Positions 25,791 to 33,906 of a DNA stretch of 64,000 nucleotides are shown here, piece by piece. The DNA is from Nocardioides nitrophenolicus (lineage in GTDB: Bacteria > Actinomycetota > Actinomycetes > Propionibacteriales > Nocardioidaceae): the NCBI RefSeq assembly GCF_016907515.1, contig NZ_JAFBBY010000001.1, positions 5,146,001 through 5,210,000 on the forward strand. Reading direction: 5' to 3'. Below the pieces are notes generated by a model. The model was not told the DNA's origin. It saw only the letters and a list, made by a program, of their open reading frames with translations, and did no database searches. A program made the position numbers and the translations under genes. Position 1 is the first letter of the stretch, and each line of letters starts with the position of its first letter.

Positions 25791-25806
25791 TCGAACATGC
25801 GTTCGG
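25791..25806. promoter_or_regulatory. SOS (LexA) box overlapping start of LexA-fold protein
   Basis: TCGAACATGCGTTCGG matches TCGAAC-N4-GTTCGA at 11 of the 12 fixed positions. It contains the ATG at 25797. TACGCT (25785-25790) lies six bases before that ATG, so LexA binding would sit on the transcription start of a leaderless message. Confidence 0.62.
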
Positions 25807-26204
25807 TCCGAGGCGGTGCGGCGGCCCAGGAGTGCCTGCCGCTCGACCTGCCCCCTCCGGAGCCGCCGGCGGCTCGAGCCCGCCCGGCGGCGAACAGCCC
25901 CGGACGAGCCGACGGCGACGACGTCCGGATCCGGCTGCGCAACGATGCGCTCGCCTCCCACGGCTGGCCGGCCGGCACCGAGCTCCTGGTCTCGACCGAC
26001 CGTCGCCCGCGCCGCGGGGAAGTGGCGCTGGTCCGCGAGGGCGGCCGGCTCAAGATCGGCGTGCTCGAGATCCAGTTCGGGCGCTCGGCGCTGCGCACCG
26101 ACCACGGCGCGACGCTGCTCGGGTCGACGGCGCGGATGGTGGGCGTGGTGACGGTGGCGGGGGCGCCGCTGGCGGGGATGCCGGTCGTCGTACCTCCGGG
26201 GTGA
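25797..26204 (+). CDS. Small protein with degenerate LexA/S24-like fold
   Basis: A 135-residue protein. Residues 1-40 are low complexity and Pro/Ala-rich. From about residue 42 the sequence aligns by eye with LexA/UmuD C-terminal domains: RLRNDALASHGWPAGTELLVS, RGEVALVREGGRLKIGVL, and a late MVGVVTVAG strand. The position of the catalytic Ser is not Ser, while a Lys is kept in RLKIG, so self-cleavage is doubtful. It has an SOS box over its start and no adjacent umuC-like gene. Function unknown; the fold assignment is an inference from pattern. Confidence 0.6.
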   Translation: MRSVRGGAAAQECLPLDLPPPEPPAARARPAANSPGRADGDDVRIRLRNDALASHGWPAGTELLVSTDRRPRRGEVALVREGGRLKIGVLEIQFGRSALRTDHGATLLGSTARMVGVVTVAGAPLAGMPVVVPPG

Positions 26205-26218
26205 GGCAGGCTGGAGCC

Positions 26219-28021
26219 ATGAGCCCCGACCTGCTGCTGGCCCGCCGCGACCTCGCGTTCCTGCTCCACGAGTGGCTCGACGTGACGGCGCTGTGCTCCC
26301 GGGAGCGGTACGCCGAGCACAGCCGCGACACCTTCGACGCGGTGCTCGAGCTGTCGGCGGAGCTGGCGGCGGAGCACTTCGCGCCCCACAACGCGCTCAG
26401 TGACGCCCAGGAGCCGCAGTTCGACGGCGAGACGGTGACGATGGTGCCCGAGGTCGGCGCGGCGGTGCGGGCCTTCGCCGAGGCCGGCTTGGTGTCGGCG
26501 GCGATGGACGAGTCGGTCGGCGGCGGCCAGCTGCCGCAGGTCGTCCAGCAGGCCTGCTTCGCGTGGTTCCAGGCCGCCAACGTGGCGACCTCGGGCTACC
26601 CGATGCTGACCATGGCCAACGCCAACCTGCTGCTGGCGCACGCCTCGCCCGAGCAGGTCGCCCGGCGCGTGCCGCCGATGCTCGACGGCCGTTGGTTCGG
26701 CACCATGTGCCTGTCCGAGCCGCAGGCCGGCTCCTCGCTGGCCGACGTGGCGACCCGCGCGGTGCGCCAGGACGACGGCACCTTCCGCCTGTTCGGCAAC
26801 AAGATGTGGATCTCCGGCGGCGACCACGAGCTCGGCGACAACATCGTCCACCTGGTGCTGGCCCGGGTCGAGGGCGCGCCGCCGGGGGTCAAGGGACTCT
26901 CCCTGTTCGCCACGCCCAAGTACGTCGTCGACGCCGCGGGCGCCCGCGGCGAGCGCAACGACGTCACGCTGGCCGGCCTCAACCACAAGATGGGCTTCCG
27001 CGGCACGGTCAACACGGTGCTCAACTTCGGCGAGGGCCGCCATCTCCCGGGCGGCGCAGCCGGCGCGGTGGGCGAGCTGGTCGGCGAGGAGGGCCGCGGC
27101 CTCGCGGTCATGTTCCACATGATGAACGAGGCCCGGATCGGGGTCGGCGCGGGAGCGGTGGCGCTCGGCTACACCGGCTACCTGCGCGCGCTGGCCTACG
27201 CCCGCGAGCGCGTCCAGGGCCGGCCGCTGGCCGCCAAGGACCCGGCCTCGGCGCCGGTGCCGATCATCGAGCACGCCGACGTGCGCCGGATGCTGCTCGC
27301 CTCGAAGTCGTACGTCGAGGGCGGGCTCGCGCTGGTGCTGCGTGCCGCGCTGCTGCTCGACGAGCAGCACACCCACCCCTCCGCGGAGGCGCGGTCCCGG
27401 GCGGGCGCGCTGCTCGACGTACTCACGCCGATCGTGAAGAGCTGGCCCTCCCAGTGGTGCCTGGCGGCCAATGACCTCGCGATCCAGGTCCACGGCGGCT
27501 ACGGCTACACCCGCGAGTACGGCGTCGAGCAGCTCTACCGCGACAACCGCCTCAACCCGATCCACGAGGGCACCCACGGCATCCAGGCTCTCGACCTGCT
27601 CGGCCGCAAGCTGGTCCAGGCCCGCGGTACCGGCCTGCAGGTCCTGCTCGACGCGGTGCGCGAGACCACGGACCGAGCGCGCGCGAGCGGCGACGCCACG
27701 CTGGGCTCGTACGCCGAGCAGGTGGCGAGCGTCGCCGACGGCTTCGCGACCGCGGTCGCCGCCGCCTGGGAGTCCGGCGACCCCCGCACGGCCCTGGTCA
27801 ACGCCACGACCGGGCTGGAAGCCGCCGGCCACCTCGTGGTCGCCTGGACCTGGCTCGACCAGCTGGTCGCGGTCGGTGACCGCGCGGGCGCCTTCTACGA
27901 CGGCAAGCGCGCCGCGGGTCGGTACTTCCTCACCCACGAGCTGCCCAAGGTCGGTCCGATGCTCGACCTGCTGGCCGGCGGCGACCAGCTCTTCAACGAG
28001 GTGGACCCGGTCACGCTGTGA
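26219..28021 (+). CDS. Acyl-CoA dehydrogenase, long (600-residue) class
   Basis: A 600-residue acyl-CoA dehydrogenase, longer than the usual 380-400 and with the extra C-terminal helical domain of the FadE5/DMSP-CoA-dehydrogenase-like class. It shows MCLSEPQAGSSLADV, KMWISGGDHE, NHKMGFRGTVNTVLNFGEG and WCLAANDLAIQVHGGYGYTREYGVEQLYRDNRLNPIHEGTHG in scattered blocks. It oxidises an unknown acyl-CoA using FAD and ETF. It begins 15 bases after the LexA-fold gene. Its end overlaps the convergent SRPBCC gene by 11 bases. Confidence 0.9.
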   Translation: MSPDLLLARRDLAFLLHEWLDVTALCSRERYAEHSRDTFDAVLELSAELAAEHFAPHNALSDAQEPQFDGETVTMVPEVGAAVRAFAEAGLVSAAMDESVGGGQLPQVVQQACFAWFQAANVATSGYPMLTMANANLLLAHASPEQVARRVPPMLDGRWFGTMCLSEPQAGSSLADVATRAVRQDDGTFRLFGNKMWISGGDHELGDNIVHLVLARVEGAPPGVKGLSLFATPKYVVDAAGARGERNDVTLAGLNHKMGFRGTVNTVLNFGEGRHLPGGAAGAVGELVGEEGRGLAVMFHMMNEARIGVGAGAVALGYTGYLRALAYARERVQGRPLAAKDPASAPVPIIEHADVRRMLLASKSYVEGGLALVLRAALLLDEQHTHPSAEARSRAGALLDVLTPIVKSWPSQWCLAANDLAIQVHGGYGYTREYGVEQLYRDNRLNPIHEGTHGIQALDLLGRKLVQARGTGLQVLLDAVRETTDRARASGDATLGSYAEQVASVADGFATAVAAAWESGDPRTALVNATTGLEAAGHLVVAWTWLDQLVAVGDRAGAFYDGKRAAGRYFLTHELPKVGPMLDLLAGGDQLFNEVDPVTL

Positions 28022-28487
28022 CCAGCCGCTCCAGGTTGTCGAGCTCGTTGGTGCGGCCGGCGACGATCCGGCCGGTCCACTCCTCGTCGTGCAGCCGCTC
28101 GCACTCCATCACCACGTCGGTCCCGGTCGCGGTGCGCTCGAGAGTGACGACGGTCAGGTGGTCGTACGGCTCGACGCCCGGCACGAAGTCGATCAGCGAG
28201 ACGTAGGCCAGTCGGGTCGGCTCGACGACCTCGGTGAACTCCTTGTGCGACGCGGTGGAGATCGGCATCCCGGCCTGCTCCATGAACGCCACCTGCTCCG
28301 GGCCGGTCGCGGTCATCGTGTAGTCGAGGGAGCCGCCCGGGCGCAGCTCGATCCGGTCGACGGTCGTCTCGAACCCGTCGGGTGCCCACCAGGCGGAGAT
28401 GCCCGCGGCGGTGGTCCACAGCTCCCAGACCCGCTCGGGCGGGATGGGGAGGCTGCGGCGGAGGGTGATGGTGGTGGTGTTCTGCAT
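28011..28487 (-). CDS. SRPBCC (AHSA1-type) domain protein
   Basis: A 158-residue AHSA1-like protein: RRSLPIPPERVWELWTTAAGISAWWAP, the central beta strands, and a final helix with LDNLERLV. Ligand and role unknown. It is a single gene, unlike the ArsR-linked relative at 24810. Its promoter must lie in 28488-28678, the last DNA before the inserted IS; I see no clear operator there. Confidence 0.85.
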   Translation of the reverse strand: MQNTTTITLRRSLPIPPERVWELWTTAAGISAWWAPDGFETTVDRIELRPGGSLDYTMTATGPEQVAFMEQAGMPISTASHKEFTEVVEPTRLAYVSLIDFVPGVEPYDHLTVVTLERTATGTDVVMECERLHDEEWTGRIVAGRTNELDNLERLVTA

Positions 28488-28680
28488 GGTGGGCTCCTCT
28501 TGGCTGGTGGTCTGTCACCCCAGGGACGGAGCCGGATCGGGGTCCTCGACATCGAGGGCGTGAAGAGTTCTGGACGGGCGCGCACTGGCGCATAGCCTCG
28601 ATCTGGCGCCCGGCGGTTGCTTGCCGTGGGTCACTCGCGGCTACTAGACGATTCACGTAGGACCGGTGTCCGGCCAGACT

Positions 28681-28870
28681 CGGTCCAGGTGGTCGACGGG
28701 GCGCTCTCTTTGCGGCTGCCCACCTGAGTATCTGGGTGTGGCTCATTTTCGGGCTGCGTCCCCGTCGATCGCCGTGTTGAGGTGTGGCTCAAGAGGGGAC
28801 TGCCCAGCTCGCAGTAGCAATGCCCGCCTCGCTTCCCACAACGACACGGAGCAGAACGGCGGGTAACCAC
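28681..28870 (+). ncRNA. Candidate bridge RNA region of the IS110 element
   Basis: In characterised IS110-group elements the non-coding left end encodes a structured bridge RNA that pairs with target and donor. This 190-base stretch is in the right place and of the right size. It contains a CCCA...TGGG hairpin (about 28719-28735) and two copies of GGTGTGGCTCA (28735-28745 and 28781-28791). I could not identify guide loops unambiguously by eye. Confidence 0.35.
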
Positions 28871-30082
28871 ATGCGGGTCTTCATCGGGGTCGATCCCCAC
28901 AAGCTGTCCGCGACCATCGAGGTCGTCGACACCAACGAGACCGTCTTGGCCAAAGGTCGGTTCGACACCAACAAGACCGGCTATGCCGCGATGTGCAGAC
29001 ATGTCGCTGCCTGGCCCGACCGCGTCTGGGCCGTCGAGGGCAGCAGCGGCGCCGGGCGGCCTCTGGCTCAGCGGCTGCTCGCCGATGGTGAGCGGGTGGT
29101 CGATGTTCCGCCGAAGCTCTCAGCGCGGGCACGGCTGTTCGACACTGGCCACAACCGCAAGACCGACGCCCATGACGCCCACGCCGTCGCCGCGGTCGCG
29201 GTCCGCACCAAAGGCCTGCGGGTCCTGTCCTACGACGCTGACCTCGAGGTCCTGCGGATGCTCACCGATCGTCGCGCCGAGTTGATCAGCCAGCGCGTGC
29301 AGACCGTGAACCGCCTCCAGCGGCTCCTGTCCGAGCTGATCCCCGGCGAGGTCAAGCTGAACCTGACCGCCCCGCAGGCACGCGAGATCCTCTCCCGACG
29401 CCGGCCCCGCGACCTGGCCGGCAAGACCTGCAAGCGACTCGCGCTGGAACAGCTTGAGGACCTCAGCGTGATCGAGCGCAGGATCAAGGCCGCCGACAAG
29501 GAGCGGAAGGCACTCGTCCTCGCGTCAGGGTCGAGACTGATGGACCTGCCCGGCATCGGCCCCATCGGCGCTGCTCGGATCCTCGCCGACGTCGGCGACA
29601 TCGCCCGGTTTGCTGACCGCAATCGATTCGCCTCCTGGACAGGAACCGCGCCCCTGGACGCCTCATCGGGCGAGCAGGTTCGTCATCGTCTCTCCCGCGC
29701 GGGCAACCGCAAGATCAACCACATGCTGCACATGGCCGCGTTGAGCCAGATCCGGCTCGACACCGACGGGCGCGCCTACTACCGGCGCAAGCGCGCCGCC
29801 GGGAAGACCCACCTCGAAGCGCTGCGGTGCCTCAAACGACGGATCTCGGACGCCGTCTACCGACGGCTCCTCGACGACACCGCGGGCGCGGCGGGTGCGG
29901 GTCCGGGAGGGCAAGGCGGGACGTCTCAAGAATCCAGCGCGGCCGACTCACACCCGCTCATCGGCACTTCGGATAAGCCACTCCCGGACCCGCGTCCACG
30001 ACGCTACGCCGCGACCTCGCAGCCACGGAAGCCCCAGCCACGGAAGCCCCAGCCCGTGGAAGCGCTTCGCGACGCCGGTTGA
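28871..30082 (+). CDS. IS110 family transposase
   Basis: A 403-residue DEDD transposase. Acidic residues are Asp8 (GVDPHK), Glu56 (VEGSSG), Asp99 and Asp102 (KTDAHDAHAV), forming the RuvC-like site. A helical region follows, then the Tnp domain with LPGIGPIGAARILADVGDIARF and SWTGTAPLDASSGEQ. About 60 C-terminal residues beyond the usual end are low complexity, with a twice-repeated QPRKP encoded by a 15-bp tandem repeat near 30021. The reading frame is complete, so the element may be active. ATG 28871 is chosen because it precedes the MRVFIGVDPHK motif directly. Confidence 0.93.
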   Translation: MRVFIGVDPHKLSATIEVVDTNETVLAKGRFDTNKTGYAAMCRHVAAWPDRVWAVEGSSGAGRPLAQRLLADGERVVDVPPKLSARARLFDTGHNRKTDAHDAHAVAAVAVRTKGLRVLSYDADLEVLRMLTDRRAELISQRVQTVNRLQRLLSELIPGEVKLNLTAPQAREILSRRRPRDLAGKTCKRLALEQLEDLSVIERRIKAADKERKALVLASGSRLMDLPGIGPIGAARILADVGDIARFADRNRFASWTGTAPLDASSGEQVRHRLSRAGNRKINHMLHMAALSQIRLDTDGRAYYRRKRAAGKTHLEALRCLKRRISDAVYRRLLDDTAGAAGAGPGGQGGTSQESSAADSHPLIGTSDKPLPDPRPRRYAATSQPRKPQPRKPQPVEALRDAG

Positions 30083-30202
30083 CAACAGAGGGGAGCCGAA
30101 ATGACTCCGCAGTCAGACTGGTCCAGGGCACACCTACGCTTCAGCCTCCACCACGCCAAGTTCGAATGAGCTCTTCGGGTCTGCAAGTGGCATTGTGCAG
30201 TG

Positions 30203-30991
30203 GTGAACCATTTTGACGAGCTGCGTATTCGCGACTTGGCCCAGGTGCTTACGGAGTTCGCAGGCAACTGCTTCGAGATCGCGCGAACAACCCGCGGCAT
30301 GAGCGAGTACGAACACGTGCAGGAGGCTCGTACCGCATTTCTTCTACTCCGTGGGCACGGCAGGGCATTAAGCACTCTGGTGGCACTAGGCCCGACGGCC
30401 TACCCGAGCGGATGGCCCATCGCCCGATCAATGTTCGAGGTGGGTGTCCGGACGGCGTGGCGCATGGACGTCGACGATCCCTTTGAGGCAGAGGGCCGAT
30501 GGGCTACCTGGCTCCAACGGTTCGTCGCCCACGAGCTGAAGCGCGCAGAGTCTCTTGAAGCGGAGGGCCTTCCGGAAATGGCGCAAAGGGCCAGACGTCG
30601 TGCGGATCAATCTGCGAGGTTTCATGCGGCCTTTGTTGACTTGTTGAACGCGAAAGGTATTGTTCCGGCAGCGCAGGAGCCGTCGATGAAGAACGTTCTC
30701 AAGGCGCTCGGCCAACCTCCACATCGTTACCAACTCTACGCGGACGCCAGTGAGCAATTGCACGGAAGTTTTGTCGCTCTGGAAGCCCACAGTCGCGGTC
30801 TGGGCACAGAACGCAAACTCGGAGAATTTGCGACTTGGATGGACTGGGCCTCGCCCCTCACAACTGGAATCCGCGGAATCCAAGCGTTGAGTTACGTGTT
30901 TTCAGACCGCGTTCGGTCCGAACGCATGCAAACTGTGGTTGAGTCCGCAGAAGACGCGTGGGAACTGGCGCTCCACGCCGAGCGCCACTAA
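30203..30991 (+). CDS. Hypothetical protein, possibly DUF5677-like
   Basis: A 262-residue, largely helical soluble protein. The stretch YPSGWPIARSMFEVGVRTAWRMDVDD and the later QLHGSFVALEAHSRG resemble by eye the DUF5677-type proteins found in accessory regions, but I am not certain. Base composition is clearly lower in GC than the flanking genes and third positions are less biased, which points to acquisition by transfer. It starts with GTG (30203, or 30200 directly before it). CATTGT lies six bases before 30203, a weak leaderless signal. It is the first gene after the IS110 element. Confidence 0.65.
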   Translation: MNHFDELRIRDLAQVLTEFAGNCFEIARTTRGMSEYEHVQEARTAFLLLRGHGRALSTLVALGPTAYPSGWPIARSMFEVGVRTAWRMDVDDPFEAEGRWATWLQRFVAHELKRAESLEAEGLPEMAQRARRRADQSARFHAAFVDLLNAKGIVPAAQEPSMKNVLKALGQPPHRYQLYADASEQLHGSFVALEAHSRGLGTERKLGEFATWMDWASPLTTGIRGIQALSYVFSDRVRSERMQTVVESAEDAWELALHAERH

Positions 30992-31059
30992 AAGCACATA
31001 TTCCTGGCAGGCCGGCGGGCCGCTGAGTTCGACTGACCTTGGTCGAGCCGCGACCGGCT

Positions 31060-32652
31060 TTAGAGGTCGTCGAAGATGGTTGTCTGCAGGATCACCCTGC
31101 GTATGCTGCGCTTGTCCGCGAGCGGAACCATGCGCTCGCCGAGGCGTGCCTCCGCGACATCTACGTCCTCAAACAGCACGCCGTCCGGCTCAACCTTAGT
31201 GCGTTTGAGCTCGACATAGGTGCCGTAATCCAGAGCGTAGATGTTGTACCTCAGGCCGGGGTTCTCCTTGTCGCTGTAGCCTCGCTCGATTAGATGGAGC
31301 AGGCGAAGATCGAACAGCGACAGGATCATCGGGTGCCCGGACTGCTCCCGCGAGAGCATAAACATCTTGGTCTGCCGGGAGCCGATCACGTCATCGATAA
31401 GCAGGCGCAAGGCAGCATGCTGCGCATCGGACAGAGAGGCCGACTTGTCCGTCTCATACCAGTCTCGGGCGGCGTCCTCCACGCTGCGGAGGTCAATCTT
31501 CTTCCGTCCGGACCGGTTCGCCCGGAAGAAGGCGGATCCGAAGATGCCCAGGAAGTCTCGGACGACGCCCTCGCCCGCTCGCACGAGTTCGACGAACGTG
31601 GCGCGCTCGGTGAAAACCCGTGACCTGAAGGCGGTCGCCTCGCGGATCCCGTACTCGTCGAGGAAAGCCTGATCGAGCCCGGAGGTGACGTGCTTAAAGA
31701 GTACCGCCGCAAAGATCTCCTCGACGCGGTCCGGGTTGCGCTCGTAGACGTAGTAGTCGTCGAGATCGAGGTTGGCGGTGATATCGGGGCCGAGTTCGAA
31801 GCCCACCACGTTGCCACCGTCCGGTTGGGGGAGGCTGAATCGCGAGCGGTACTCCAGGGAGCCGATCTTGACGGTGATGCGGTGCGACGGCAGCACCGAC
31901 CGTTTCAGGAACTCCGCGATGAAGGGCTGCAGGTCCGTGGGGATCGACGTCCACTCGTCGATCAGGAGGACGAGGTGTTCGACGCCCATTGCCTCCAGAG
32001 CCGCATCGAGCACCTGGTAGACCTCGCTGTAGACGATAGTCTCGCGCAGCGCCTCCGTGTACGAGACCTCGTCAGTGTTCGTCCCTCGGGCGGTTGAGCC
32101 CAGCGTGAGGTCGGCCGTGGGCCCGGTCCCGGACACGCCCACCCGCAGACCCGCCTGCGAGACATTCTCCTTCTGCCGAGTGGTCTTCACGTCGCGGCTT
32201 GCGACTTCGGCCGTCTTTTCCGTGATGTACCTAGCGAGCTCGCTGACCTCCTCCATGCCGCTACCGTCGCGGTTCGGATCGGTGGCGATGTCCAGGAGTC
32301 GCCCCTGCAGCAGCGCGAGCAGGTCCTTGAAGAGGGCGATGCAGCGCGGCGCGAGCGGCTGCGTTGGGTCCGTAAACATGTGCGCGCTGCCGAGCAGGCG
32401 GATATCCAGGTAGATGTGGAAGACGTTCTCGCTCTCCTCCATCTCGGCCCCGAGGACCTGCAGAACGTGCGTCTTGCCCGTGCCCCGGCGGCCGTAGAGG
32501 ACCTGGTGGCCGAAGTTCGCCACCTGGGGGAGAACCCCGGTCTCGACATAGGTCTCGCGCAGGACTTCTGGGTCTGCCTGCCGTTCCGAGCGCGACACGA
32601 TGCTGCTGACTGCCCGCACCATCCGCGGGTCTTCCAACATTGAGTCAGACAT
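31060..32652 (-). CDS. ORC/CDC6-like P-loop ATPase
   Basis: A 530-residue protein with an AAA-type ATPase domain. Walker A is YGRRGTGKTHVLQ (about residue 53-65) and Walker B is HLVLLIDEWTSIP (about residue 230). The second half includes a likely winged-helix region (RLLIDDVIGSRQTKMFML). It looks like the ORC-CDC6 family of bacterial stand-alone ATPases, often found in mobile or defence-rich regions. Partners are unknown: the neighbours are a hypothetical gene downstream and a divergent membrane/coiled-coil gene. Composition is somewhat less GC-rich than the core genes. Confidence 0.72.
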   Translation of the reverse strand: MSDSMLEDPRMVRAVSSIVSRSERQADPEVLRETYVETGVLPQVANFGHQVLYGRRGTGKTHVLQVLGAEMEESENVFHIYLDIRLLGSAHMFTDPTQPLAPRCIALFKDLLALLQGRLLDIATDPNRDGSGMEEVSELARYITEKTAEVASRDVKTTRQKENVSQAGLRVGVSGTGPTADLTLGSTARGTNTDEVSYTEALRETIVYSEVYQVLDAALEAMGVEHLVLLIDEWTSIPTDLQPFIAEFLKRSVLPSHRITVKIGSLEYRSRFSLPQPDGGNVVGFELGPDITANLDLDDYYVYERNPDRVEEIFAAVLFKHVTSGLDQAFLDEYGIREATAFRSRVFTERATFVELVRAGEGVVRDFLGIFGSAFFRANRSGRKKIDLRSVEDAARDWYETDKSASLSDAQHAALRLLIDDVIGSRQTKMFMLSREQSGHPMILSLFDLRLLHLIERGYSDKENPGLRYNIYALDYGTYVELKRTKVEPDGVLFEDVDVAEARLGERMVPLADKRSIRRVILQTTIFDDL

Positions 32653-32768
32653 CCGTCCTCCTTATGGCCGAGAGCGGGATCACCTTACGTGCCGGTGCAC
32701 CATCGACCGCGCAGTCTTGCTCGGGTGGGTTCTGCTCTGGCCTCAAGGACGCGTTCGGGTCGGCGACC

Positions 32769-32814
<46 letters not shown>

Positions 32815-32851
32815 CGGTCGGCCCGGCCACCGCTGCCCAGGCGTTCGCCCA

Positions 32852-32884
32852 GGCCCGCGTGCGATTGGAAACCGCACGCGGGCC
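32852..32884. other. Strong perfect stem-loop (12-bp arms)
   Basis: GGCCCGCGTGCG, loop ATTGGAAAC, CGCACGCGGGCC. No U tract follows on either strand. It lies between the poly-C tract and the gene at 32973. It could be a terminator for transcription entering from the left, or part of a small RNA or protein-binding site. Confidence 0.55.
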
Positions 32885-32972
32885 TCTGCGGATGTTGGAC
32901 GAGACCTAGGTTGGCGCGACCTGACGGCCGCGGGCAGGTCGGTCGTCGGAGAGTGGCATATCCTCGCGAACC

Positions 32973-33746
32973 ATGACAGCGGAGACGGCGATGGTCCTGT
33001 TGACGGGCGCATCGGTCGTTGCGGCGGCGATCTCGATCGGAGTGGCCCGCAGTGCTCGGGACGAGGCGAACAGGGCCAACCTCCTGTCGTCGGCCGCAAA
33101 CAGCATCGCCCGCGAGGCGAACCGACTGGCGGAGGACAGCAATTCGGTTGCGAGGGGCGCGGCCGAGTCGGCGGCTGAGGCCAACCAGCTGTACTCGGAG
33201 ACCAACGCCATTGCGCGGGCAGCAGCCGAAACGGCCCGCAACGTGCCTGTCGAGGTCGCCTGGGACGAGGCGCTCGTTGCTATCGCTGCTTTGCAGACCG
33301 CCAACCCAGCCGACCCCAGGGAGCAGGTGGGGCCGCTGCTGACGGCACTGAGGACTCGAACGTTCTTGCTAATCGACCGGCTCGGCTGGGAAGACGGCTT
33401 TGGTAAGTGGGCCGCGCACGAGCACAGGCGTGGCGTACTGCTGATGCGCGAGGCGCTGGAGAAAGCCGCGGCGCTGGCGCAACGGACCGGAGGCCTCAGC
33501 GCCGACCAGATGATGGATGTCAACGAGGAGTTCTGGAAGTGGGTCGTCGCGTACACCCAGAACGTCCGGAGGTTCCGGCGAGTTGGTCCGGAACCCGAGA
33601 CGTTCGTACGGCTCGCGGCCATCGCACGGGCTGAGTGGAAGGCGGTTTGCGCCCGCAACGGGTGGCCGGAGGACCCGGACAACATCCCGGGCCTCGCCCC
33701 GCTGGATGAGGCCGAGCCGGGACCGGGCGGAGACGGCTCCGCGTAG
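32973..33746 (+). CDS. Membrane-anchored coiled-coil protein of unknown function
   Basis: A 257-residue protein. Residues 5-25 form one membrane segment (MVLLTGASVVAAAISIGV). About residues 27-90 are Ala/Asn/Glu-rich with regular spacing (ARDEANRAN, NSIAREANRLAEDSNSVARGAAESAAEAN), a likely coiled coil. The remainder is a helical soluble domain rich in Trp and Arg. No family recognised. It is divergent from the ORC/CDC6-like ATPase across the poly-C region, so the two may function together, but this is inference. Confidence 0.65.
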   Translation: MTAETAMVLLTGASVVAAAISIGVARSARDEANRANLLSSAANSIAREANRLAEDSNSVARGAAESAAEANQLYSETNAIARAAAETARNVPVEVAWDEALVAIAALQTANPADPREQVGPLLTALRTRTFLLIDRLGWEDGFGKWAAHEHRRGVLLMREALEKAAALAQRTGGLSADQMMDVNEEFWKWVVAYTQNVRRFRRVGPEPETFVRLAAIARAEWKAVCARNGWPEDPDNIPGLAPLDEAEPGPGGDGSA

Positions 33747-33906
33747 ACCCACCCGCGCTCGGGCACGGCATCCGTTCGGCGGCGGCGCGCGATACCGCGG
33801 ACTCTCGGGCCTGAAGACGAGCCGCCAAGACGACCTCTCTTCTGCGAGCATTGGCCAGCGTATTCTGGGCGAACTGACGCACCCACCCACCACAACCGGT
33901 AACGCG

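Larger units (their letters stand above)
28679..30119 (+). mobile_element. IS110-family insertion sequence, proposed limits
   Basis: The transposase is flanked by near-identical short segments: CAGACTCGGTCCAGG at 28675 and CAGACTGGTCCAGG at 30114. IS110 elements have no terminal inverted repeats; they recombine at a core dinucleotide where donor and target resemble each other. Taking CT as core (28679-28680 and 30118-30119) gives an element of about 1.44 kb, usual for the family, with about 190 bp of non-coding DNA before the transposase and short DNA after it. The exact limits are inference. Confidence 0.6.

Noticed and set aside
28735..28791. Start of a CRISPR-like array (two GGTGTGGCTCA copies)
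   Set aside because: Only two 11-bp copies 46 bp apart exist, inside the IS110 left end; no further units or cas genes are present.
30021..30050. Tandem 15-bp repeat as an IS end signal
   Set aside because: It encodes QPRKP twice in the transposase tail and lies inside the coding region, not at an element boundary.
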